Assembly (NCBI GenBank): GCA_035316885.1
Contig: DATHII010000351.1
Coordinates: 1 to 19,953, forward strand
Length of the DNA: 19,953 bases
Reading direction: 5' to 3'
Source of the DNA: DASRTE01 sp035316885
GTDB lineage: Bacteria > Actinomycetota > Actinomycetes > Jiangellales > Jiangellaceae
The notes under the pieces are model-generated. The model worked only from the letters and a program-made list of their open reading frames with translations. It ran no database searches and was not told where the DNA came from. Position numbers and translations under genes: made by a program. The first letter of the stretch is position 1, and the number at the start of each line of letters is the position of its first letter. Below are positions 14,407-19,953 of the stretch, piece by piece.

Positions 14407-14588
14407 TGGTCCGTCCCATGATTGGTTGACTGCTCGCTCGATGGCGCGCGGCCAGCCGCAGCCTGGATGGACAGCCCCGAGGCACCGCCAGCCGCCTATC
14501 GCCAGCAGGTCCGGCAGCTGACCTGAGCCGATCTCACCGCCCCACACGCCTACCCGGGGCTCGGATGCTCGGGTCGTGGCCCACCACC

Positions 14589-15044
14589 TCAATCGGCCGT
14601 AGGGGGCCGTGCGAACACGCTCGCCGTGATTCCGGCGACAATGGTCAGCACCGCCGCCGCAATCGGCGCGACCAACGCACCGACAGGTATGCGAGTGGGA
14701 TCCGAGCCCGTCTCGACGACCGGCAGCGTGATGCTGAGAATCGCGGCGACCAGCCAAATCGCGACGGTGGTCACCGACAGTCCGATCCAGACCGGCATTC
14801 GCCTTGCACTGCCGCGCAGCCTGCCCATCATCAACAGGAACGCGCCGGTGGCGACCAGGCCCCACAGCCAGGTGCCGAATGCCGCCACCTGCATGTGCTC
14901 CTGCTCACTGCCCGAGACCATGTCCGGAGCACGGATGCTGATCAGGACGACGGCCACCCAGATCCCTGCAATGCCGACCGCAGTCCACGCCATCCAGGAG
15001 CCGTCGGCCATCGCCGAACGCTGATCCGGTCCTTGTCTCTGCAT
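14589..15044 (-). CDS. Small membrane protein of unknown function (four predicted helices)
   Basis: This 151-residue protein has four hydrophobic segments at about 17-37, 55-74, 84-105 and 124-145, a polar N-terminus and a short arginine-rich loop (GRLRGSARRM). The start at ATG 15044 is supported by AAAGGGG 5-6 nt upstream. I recognise no family. The gene lies 45 nt downstream of the MMPL exporter on the same strand and is probably co-transcribed, which suggests an accessory role in that system or simply a membrane function in the same regulon. The 182 nt between it and the convergent VOC gene hold nothing recognisable. Confidence 0.8.
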   Translation of the reverse strand: MQRQGPDQRSAMADGSWMAWTAVGIAGIWVAVVLISIRAPDMVSGSEQEHMQVAAFGTWLWGLVATGAFLLMMGRLRGSARRMPVWIGLSVTTVAIWLVAAILSITLPVVETGSDPTRIPVGALVAPIAAAVLTIVAGITASVFARPPTAD

Positions 15045-15089
15045 CTCCGCCCCTTTCGGCCGTACGCGGTCGCCAGATCGTGCGCGCAG

Positions 15090-17276
15090 CTATACCAGGC
15101 TGGGCTGGCGTTCCGCCTCCACGTGCCCTTCGACCTCGAGGTGCGGGATCCACTCGAGCCAGCGGGGGAGGTACCAGTTGCGGTCGCCGAGCAGCACCAT
15201 GGCGCTGGGGAGCAGGACGGATCGGATCACGGTGGCGTCGATCAGCAGCGCGACGGCCACACCGAAGCCCATCTGCTGGAACATGACCAGGTCGCCACGG
15301 GCGAAGCCGGAGAAGACGGCGACGATGATCAAAGCTGCTCCGGTGATGATCCTGGCGGTCGAGGCGACGCCCCACCGGACGGCCGCAGCGGTGTCGGCGC
15401 CCTGGTCGAAGCGCTCGCGGATCCGGCTGAGCAGGAAGACCTGGTAGTCCATCGAGAGGCCGAACAGGACCGAGAAGAGGAACAGCGGTACCCAGGCCTC
15501 GATCGTGTCGACGGTCTGGAAGCCGAGAAGGTCCGCGCCGACGCCGTTCTGGAAGACCAGCACGAGCAGGCCGTACGCTGCACCGACCGAGAGCAGGTTG
15601 AGCAGTATCGCCGTGATGGCGATCACAACCGAGCGGAAGGCGACCGTCAGCAGGACGAACGAGAGGCCCAGGACGAACGCGAACACGAGCGGCGCCGGAT
15701 TCGTGACATTGTCGAGGTAGTCGATGGTCTCCGACGTGCTCCCGCCGACGAGCGGGTCGGCATCGGTCCCCTCGAACGCCGCGGGAACAACCTGCTCACG
15801 CAAGTCGCGCACGGCTGCTATGGACTCCTCGCCGGTCGGGTCTCCACCCACAGGGACGACGAGCTCGGCGACGCCACCATTGCCGACCCGGATCTCGCCC
15901 CCCCCGAAACGTGCGTCGGCCTCGAGTTGGTCGCCCAGCTGCTCGAGTGCCGTCGAGACGGAGTCCGAGTCATGAGCGACCACCACGTGGACCGGATTCA
16001 CCGTCTGGTCAGCGAAGTCGCGTTGCAGGGCTACGTAACCCTGCTTCGCCGCCAAGTCGTCGGGGAGCGTGCTGACTCCGGCAGTACCGATGCTGAGCCC
16101 GAAGGCGGGCAGCGCGACGGCCACGAGTGCGGCGGTACTGATCGCGAGGCTGATGGCGGGCCGGCGCAGGACGCGATCGATGATCGCCCCCCAGATCCGG
16201 CCTTCGGGGTTCGACCGCTCCACCGACCGCCGGCCGACGAACGGCAGACGGACGGAGTCCACGCGGTCCTTCAAGAGCCCGAGCAAGGCCGGCAACAGCG
16301 TGAGCGCTACAGCGAGCGACGTGATGCCGACGAGGATCGCGCCCGCGGCCAGGCTGCGGAAGATCGTCGAGGGCACGATCAACAGGCCGAACATCGCGAT
16401 CACGAACGCCGACCCGCTGAACAGGACCGCGCGGCTGGCCGTCCCGCCCGTAGTGACAATCGCGTCGTCCGGCGTACGCCCGCGACCACGCTCCTCGCGG
16501 TAGCGAGAGATGACGAACAACGCGTAGTCGATCCCGAGTGCGAGCCCCATGCCCGTGAGCATGTTCGTCGTGAAGATCGACAGCTCGAACAGCTGGGTGA
16601 GCAGCGCCACCAGCCCGAGCGCAGTGACGATCGCGACGATTGCCATCAGCAACGGAATCAGGCCCGCGACAACCGTGCCGAAGACGAGCAGCAGGATGAT
16701 CAGTGCTGCCGGTAGCCCGAACTTGAGCTCGCCTTCCTCCAGATCGCGAGCGGAGAGCTCGTTGAAGTCGAAGTCGAGCGTCGTGTCGCCGGTGATCGCG
16801 ACCGCAAATTCCGGATCGGCGTCTGCCCGTTCCACGACGTCGATGACGTCGCCCGCATCGTCGGCGTCGGTGATGTTGACCGCGATCAACGTCGCCTGGC
16901 GATCTGCGGAGACGAGCGAGCCGTCGTCGACGTCGACATAGGTCTGAGCATTACTCACAACGCCTGTCTCGCGGCTCTCCCGCACGAGCCCTTCGACGAA
17001 TGTCCGGAATTCCTCGTCGTCGACCGTCAGGCCCGACGAGCGGACGACGATGAGATCGGAGACTTCACGTTCTGGATCGGGTGGGAAGGCCGCGAGGAGC
17101 CGCTCCTCGGCTCGCTCGGACTCCGGGTTGTTCGTCACGGACGCCTCGGAGGTGAATCCGGTCAGGACAAGGGCGAGCGCGGCGACCGAACCCGCGAGCA
17201 CGACGACCCACGCGGCAAGCGTGCGCCCAGGGTGGCGACTGCAGGCACGGGCGAGAGAGGTGGTCGAGAGCTTCAT
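15090..17276 (-). CDS. MMPL-family (RND-type) transporter
   Basis: This inner-membrane exporter has about 728 residues. The start MKLSTTSLARACSRHPGRTL is the family N-terminus; the frame is open back to 17369, but the extra residues are charged and non-homologous. The layout is duplicated: helix 1 (WVVVLAGSVAALALVLTGF), an extracytoplasmic domain, and helices with GIDYALFVISRYREE. The second half has the matching LSMDYQVFLLSRIRERFDQG. These acidic DY motifs are the proton-relay signatures of RND/MMPL pumps. Substrates are typically lipids, glycolipids or hydrophobic drugs. No strong ribosome site is seen at 17276. The upstream region carries one copy of the duplicated palindrome-promoter element. 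Confidence 0.94.
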   Translation of the reverse strand: MKLSTTSLARACSRHPGRTLAAWVVVLAGSVAALALVLTGFTSEASVTNNPESERAEERLLAAFPPDPEREVSDLIVVRSSGLTVDDEEFRTFVEGLVRESRETGVVSNAQTYVDVDDGSLVSADRQATLIAVNITDADDAGDVIDVVERADADPEFAVAITGDTTLDFDFNELSARDLEEGELKFGLPAALIILLLVFGTVVAGLIPLLMAIVAIVTALGLVALLTQLFELSIFTTNMLTGMGLALGIDYALFVISRYREERGRGRTPDDAIVTTGGTASRAVLFSGSAFVIAMFGLLIVPSTIFRSLAAGAILVGITSLAVALTLLPALLGLLKDRVDSVRLPFVGRRSVERSNPEGRIWGAIIDRVLRRPAISLAISTAALVAVALPAFGLSIGTAGVSTLPDDLAAKQGYVALQRDFADQTVNPVHVVVAHDSDSVSTALEQLGDQLEADARFGGGEIRVGNGGVAELVVPVGGDPTGEESIAAVRDLREQVVPAAFEGTDADPLVGGSTSETIDYLDNVTNPAPLVFAFVLGLSFVLLTVAFRSVVIAITAILLNLLSVGAAYGLLVLVFQNGVGADLLGFQTVDTIEAWVPLFLFSVLFGLSMDYQVFLLSRIRERFDQGADTAAAVRWGVASTARIITGAALIIVAVFSGFARGDLVMFQQMGFGVAVALLIDATVIRSVLLPSAMVLLGDRNWYLPRWLEWIPHLEVEGHVEAERQPSLV

Positions 17277-17375
17277 GGTGCGGCACCATTCGTTCCGAGT
17301 AGACCGGACACCGCCACGGTGCTCGTCGGTCCCGTCGCCGTCTTGAACAGAACGCGCGCCACGCATCATTCCCCG

Positions 17376-17454
17376 TCCCCAGAACTGGGGATGGTCCGAC
17401 GACCATCCGATCCGGTGTCTTACCGGCCGGTGCGCGACGAACTAGCGTCGCGGC
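17376..17454 (+). promoter_or_regulatory. Composite operator/promoter, copy A (palindrome + TAGCGT -10)
   Basis: TCCCCAGAACTGGGGA (17376-17391) is a perfect palindrome. It is followed by CCGATCCGGTGTCTTAC (17407-17423), CTAGCGTCG (17442-17450, with -10 TAGCGT at 17443-17448) and an ATG six nt after the -10. The same elements with the same 79-nt total spacing occur at 19017-19095 before the AraC gene. The site lies between the divergent MMPL gene (start 100 nt away) and the membrane protein gene at 17513, so it could control both. Confidence 0.7.
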
Positions 17455-17499
17455 ATGATCGAGGCGGCAAGGAACCAGCCCTCTGTCAGTACTCGGTGA
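17455..17499 (+). CDS. 14-codon ORF directly after promoter copy A
   Basis: ATG at 17455 lies six nt after the TAGCGT -10 box, as for the AraC gene at copy B, and opens MIEAARNQPSVSTR before a TGA. The first eight bases (ATGATCGA) are identical to the AraC start, and then the sequences diverge. It may be a short leader peptide of a leaderless transcript that continues into the gene at 17513 (13 nt later), or the stump of a duplicated AraC promoter region. No function is claimed. Confidence 0.35.
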   Translation: MIEAARNQPSVSTR

Positions 17500-17512
17500 T
17501 AGATGTGGCCCG

Positions 17513-18196
17513 ATGAAGCAGAATCCACCCACGAAGTTGCCGCCACCGCACGATCACAGCGAGGGCGCGGCGGCCCCGCTGCGCGTACAGATCCTGGCGA
17601 CCGAACACTGGAGCCTGCTCGCGACGCGCAGCATGACCTGGAACGAGATGTTCAGCCGGACCGGCACCTTCCTCACGATCCTTTCGGCATCGGTCATTGC
17701 GCTCTCCCTGGTGGCGCAGGCGACAGGCTTCGACGCGGGCTTCCGTGTCTTCGCGATCCTGGTCCTCCCCATCGTTCTCCTCGTCGGGCTGGGGACGTAC
17801 ATCCGGCTGGTCGAGGCCGATATCGAGGACGCGTGGCTCGTGGTGGGGATGAACAGGCTCCGCCACGCCTATCTTGAACTTGCACCAGAGCTGGAGCCGT
17901 ACTTCGTCACCAGTCATCACGACGATGAGCTCGGAGTGCTTCGGACCTATAGCTTCCGCACGGAGGTTGGCTTGAGCCACCTGCTATGCGGGTCACCCGT
18001 GATCGTCGGCATCATCGACTCGGTGGTCGCCGGAGTCTTTGCCAGCATCGTGTGCCAGGCTCTCGGCGGAGCGGTTGAGCTCCAGATTGCAGTCGGGTTC
18101 GTGGTGGCCCTCGCGAGCGCAGCGATGCTTGGGGCGATGGCCTATCGAAGGATCGGTCAGCTTCGGCGTGATTATCACCCCCGATTCCCGAGTTGA
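17513..18196 (+). CDS. Four-helix membrane protein of unknown function
   Basis: This 227-residue protein has a proline-rich, polar N-terminus (MKQNPPTKLPPPHDHSEG). ILATEHWSLLATRSMTWNEM follows, then two helices at about 50-69 and 76-97, a soluble middle with EDAWLVVGMNRLRHAYLELA and HHDDE, and two further helices at about 158-182 and 190-210. No enzyme motif is seen. The ATEHWSLLATR segment looks like that of uncharacterised bacterial membrane proteins, but I cannot name a family. No ribosome site precedes the ATG, so translation may depend on the upstream 14-codon ORF. Transcription probably comes from promoter copy A, divergent to MMPL. Confidence 0.8.
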   Translation: MKQNPPTKLPPPHDHSEGAAAPLRVQILATEHWSLLATRSMTWNEMFSRTGTFLTILSASVIALSLVAQATGFDAGFRVFAILVLPIVLLVGLGTYIRLVEADIEDAWLVVGMNRLRHAYLELAPELEPYFVTSHHDDELGVLRTYSFRTEVGLSHLLCGSPVIVGIIDSVVAGVFASIVCQALGGAVELQIAVGFVVALASAAMLGAMAYRRIGQLRRDYHPRFPS

Positions 18197-18244
18197 GCGC
18201 CGACCCGGCGGCCGGTCGAGTTGACAGTCGCGACTGACCCGCCC

Positions 18245-18943
18245 TCAGTTCCGGGTCCCGCCGGCCGCGAGGGCGAGCCAGGCGGCGAGGGCCGCGTCCT
18301 TGTGGTGCCTGCGCCATGGTCTGCCGACACGTCGACCCCACGCGTCGAGTTGGCCGCCGATCTCGTCGGGCGAAAGCCGCAGGGCGGTGCGCGCGGCATC
18401 GGACACGGATCGGCTCGGATACCGGAAGACGGCCGCTCCACGGTCGGCGGCGGCCGTCGCGAGTGCGTCGCGGTACAGCGCGTTCTCCGCAGTGTGGATG
18501 CGGGTGTGAGAGGCCAGCACGTCCGCGAGCGGGACCTTGACGATGTCCGGGCCGGACTCGTCGACGGCCACCGAGACAGCGTCGATCGTGTGCCCGCCGG
18601 CGCGCACCTCGGTGACCAGCTCGTCCAACTCTTCCCCGGCCATGCGAGCGGCCGCCAGGCCGACCTGGTCGACGAGCGCCTGTGCCGCGGCCTGCGCCAG
18701 TCCCTTCGCGGCGTGGTAGACCCGCGGGGGCAGATCGACGTCGCACAGGTCGATGTCGCGGCGGTCGAGAATCTCGGCACTCGTGAGGTCCGGGTCGTGA
18801 GCGCCGAGGCTCAACGTGACGAGGGCCGCCTGGCCGGTCTCGTCGCGTCCGCTGAGGTCTCGGATGCCCAGCGCCACGCGGGTCACGGTCGGCATCGGCG
18901 TCAGATCCGTGTGTGTCGGGGAGCTGCGGGCTTCCATGACCAT
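18245..18943 (-). CDS. Conserved-looking protein of unknown function, possible nuclease-like fold
   Basis: This protein has up to 232 residues, is soluble and alanine-rich. An internal ATG at 18895 gives MPTVTRVALGIRDLSG, which looks like a natural first beta strand and may be the true start. The series of strands and helices (VTLSLG, YHAAKGLAQAAAQALVDQVG, IDAVSVAVDES, LASHTRIHTAENALYRDALA, FRYPSRSV, GRPWRRHHKDAALAAWLALA) recalls an RNase-H-like arrangement seen in some uncharacterised bacterial proteins. This is only an impression from strand order and spaced acidic residues. It is divergent from the AraC gene, and promoter copy B lies in the shared upstream region. Confidence 0.75.
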   Translation of the reverse strand: MVMEARSSPTHTDLTPMPTVTRVALGIRDLSGRDETGQAALVTLSLGAHDPDLTSAEILDRRDIDLCDVDLPPRVYHAAKGLAQAAAQALVDQVGLAAARMAGEELDELVTEVRAGGHTIDAVSVAVDESGPDIVKVPLADVLASHTRIHTAENALYRDALATAAADRGAAVFRYPSRSVSDAARTALRLSPDEIGGQLDAWGRRVGRPWRRHHKDAALAAWLALAAGGTRN

Positions 18944-19016
18944 CAGGGTGTCCGTGGTTCCCGATCATCGATTGAACGTAACGCGCATCTCCGGCCCGCG
19001 CCCGATTCACGGGTGG

Positions 19017-19095
19017 TCCCCAGGGCTGGGGATGGCACGAAGACCCCCGATCCGGTGTCTTACACGCCGTGGCCTGGCGAACCTAGCGTCGACAC
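19017..19095 (+). promoter_or_regulatory. Composite operator/promoter, copy B (palindrome + TAGCGT -10)
   Basis: TCCCCAGGGCTGGGGA (19017-19032), CCGATCCGGTGTCTTAC (19047-19063) and CTAGCGTCG (19083-19091, with -10 TAGCGT at 19084-19089) are followed by the AraC ATG at 19096, six nt after the -10. The palindrome start lies 79 nt from the ATG, exactly as in copy A. A leaderless transcript is likely because no ribosome site is present. The site lies in the divergent region shared with the 232-residue protein gene, so autoregulation by the AraC protein is plausible. Confidence 0.72.
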
Positions 19096-19890
19096 ATGAT
19101 CGATGTTGGTCGTGATCTACCGGCTCGTGCACCCGCGCGGCTGCTGGCGGGAGCGCACACGATGGTCCTCCACGAACCCGCGGGTCAGGCCGGGCCAGAG
19201 CATGCGCATCCGGAGTGGACGATCTTCCTGCCGCTGGCCGGGCGCATCGAGTGGTGGACCGGCAGGAGCCCCGGCGGTCACGCGGCCGGGGTGATCTTCC
19301 CGCCACAGGTTTCTTACCGCGCCGGCAGCACAGCCGGCCACATCGTGGTGTTCATCGATCCGTGGTACCAGAGCCTGGGACGGGGTGGGGGCGCCGCAGT
19401 CTCGCTCGATCCCCGTGCTGCCGAGCACCTCCGCGCGCTGTGGTCGGCAGTCGATCCCGCTGATCTCGACGAGTGCGGCCGGGAGACCGTGAGCTACCTT
19501 CGACAGCGGAGCCTGCTTTCGCCAGCGGTCCGGGTCGACCCCCGTGTGGTGGCCGCGCTTCGGGATCTCCCTGCGGCCGAGTGCGTCACGCACGTCGCCG
19601 CCGACGTCGGGTTGTCGCCGTCACGGCTCCGGGCGCTGGTCCACGATCTCACCGGTACGTCGCCGGCGCGCCTGCGGATGTGGCGACGCCTTCGGACCGC
19701 CATGATCGGCCTGGTGGACAAGCCCATCGCCCTCGCAGCCTCCGATGCGGGCTTCGCCGATCAGGCCCACCTGACACGAACCGCCACTCGGCTGATCGGC
19801 CAGACGCCGGGAGACCTGGCGCGCCTGCTCCAAGCTCCCCGAGATCGGCGCCACCGCGATGACGTGCCTGCCACGGCCAGGGTGGCGTAG
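19096..19890 (+). CDS. AraC-family transcriptional regulator
   Basis: This 264-residue regulator has an N-terminal cupin-like sensor domain (about 20-110: MVLHEPAGQAGPEHAHPEWT, FLPLAGRIEWWTG, GVIFPPQVSYRAGS) and a C-terminal double helix-turn-helix (about 165-245: HVAADVGLSPSRLRALVHDL, TGTSPARLRMWRRLRTAM, ALAASDAGFADQAHLTRTAT, IGQTPGDL). The ATG fits a leaderless transcript from the TAGCGT box. The ligand is unknown; the HPEWT/cupin region suggests a small hydrophobic or aromatic ligand, but that is inference. Its promoter element is duplicated before the MMPL and membrane protein genes, making those likely targets. Confidence 0.94.
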   Translation: MIDVGRDLPARAPARLLAGAHTMVLHEPAGQAGPEHAHPEWTIFLPLAGRIEWWTGRSPGGHAAGVIFPPQVSYRAGSTAGHIVVFIDPWYQSLGRGGGAAVSLDPRAAEHLRALWSAVDPADLDECGRETVSYLRQRSLLSPAVRVDPRVVAALRDLPAAECVTHVAADVGLSPSRLRALVHDLTGTSPARLRMWRRLRTAMIGLVDKPIALAASDAGFADQAHLTRTATRLIGQTPGDLARLLQAPRDRRHRDDVPATARVA

Positions 19891-19892
19891 GC

Positions 19893-19933
19893 CTGAGCGA
19901 CGTCACCGTCGCCAGCCGACCTCGCGCGCTCAG
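19893..19933. terminator. Possible bidirectional terminator after the AraC gene
   Basis: CTGAGCG (19893-19899) and CGCTCAG (19927-19933) are inverted, and GCGACG/CGTCGC (19897-19902, 19907-19912) can form an inner alternative hairpin. The position just after the AraC stop, and apparently at the end of a convergent gene, fits a shared terminator. There is no T-run. Confidence 0.35.
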
Positions 19934-19953
19934 TCGGGGAGCAGCGGCACGGT
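19930..19953 (-). CDS. Possible C-terminal end of a convergent gene (partial)
   Basis: On the minus strand the last 24 bases read TVPLLPD followed by TGA at 19930-19932. The stop immediately beside a hairpin candidate suggests the end of a gene entering from beyond the window. Seven residues are too few to identify a protein, and the frame may be chance. Confidence 0.3.
   Translation of the reverse strand, partial: TVPLLPD

Noticed and set aside
14407..14588. Short frame around 14467 (MDSPEAPPAAYRQQVRQLT) as a gene remnant
   Set aside because: No family recognised, no ribosome site, and too short to separate from chance.
16561..16580. TCGTGAAGATCGA as a second copy of the repeat arm at 86-106
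   Set aside because: Only about 13 bases are shared and they lie inside the conserved MMPL coding sequence, so this is coincidental.
14565..16715. Very long plus-strand open frame opposite the MMPL gene
   Set aside because: It is the antisense of the MMPL and small membrane protein genes: composition rich in D, E, Q, R and H, no domains, and typical of GC-rich shadow frames.
17277..17369. N-terminal extension of the MMPL protein
   Set aside because: The charged extra residues do not resemble the family; MKLSTTSLARACSRHPGRTL is the expected beginning.
1..19953. CRISPR array, insertion sequence, rRNA or riboswitch
   Set aside because: No regularly spaced direct repeats, transposase motifs, rRNA segments or recognisable riboswitch cores were seen on either strand.

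Overview
The window is GC-rich, gene-dense chromosomal DNA from a free-living actinobacterium. The support is very high third-position GC, frequent GTG starts, 4-nt ATGA/GTGA overlaps between genes, TAG-type -10 boxes placed 6 nt before a start codon (leaderless style), and a lysC-asd pair whose LysC closely resembles the Corynebacterium type. A Propionibacteriales/Nocardioides-like origin is my guess, but no marker gene settles it. I see no transposase, integrase, phage gene or CRISPR array.

Layout. Positions 1-2608 carry the tail of an unidentified gene, a long inverted repeat, and lysC-asd, the first two steps of the aspartate pathway (lysine, threonine, methionine, diaminopimelate). Positions 2654-6355 carry a YqeY-like protein, an FAD/Rieske oxidoreductase (both minus strand), a membrane-anchored metallophosphoesterase, a GNAT acetyltransferase and tRNA-Pro(CGG). 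Positions 6421-9084 carry a small unknown protein behind a leaderless promoter, a DUF574-type SAM methyltransferase and an MFS exporter.

Positions 9079-14406 form an accessory block that looks like stress or xenobiotic handling. A LuxR-type regulator is preceded by a 35-codon ORF with a good ribosome binding site and by a CCTTAG inverted repeat. Downstream on the same strand come a VOC/DUF1579-like fusion protein, a single VOC protein, a decayed RibD_C (dihydrofolate-reductase-like) fragment and a berberine-bridge-type flavoprotein. Divergent to these are a PadR regulator and a coupled PhnB-like VOC gene that carries an apparent 1-nt deletion.

Positions 14589-19890 hold an MMPL-family exporter with a small membrane protein, a four-helix membrane protein, a 232-residue unknown protein and an AraC-type regulator. 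The two divergent intergenic regions here (17376-17454 and 19017-19095) contain the same composite element: a 16-bp palindrome, an identical 17-nt block and a TAGCGT -10 box, with 79 nt from the palindrome start to an ATG in both. The simplest reading is that the AraC regulator controls its own promoter and the MMPL/membrane-protein promoter region, or that the AraC promoter was duplicated. This is the most interesting regulatory signal in the window. The last bases may hold the end of a convergent gene.
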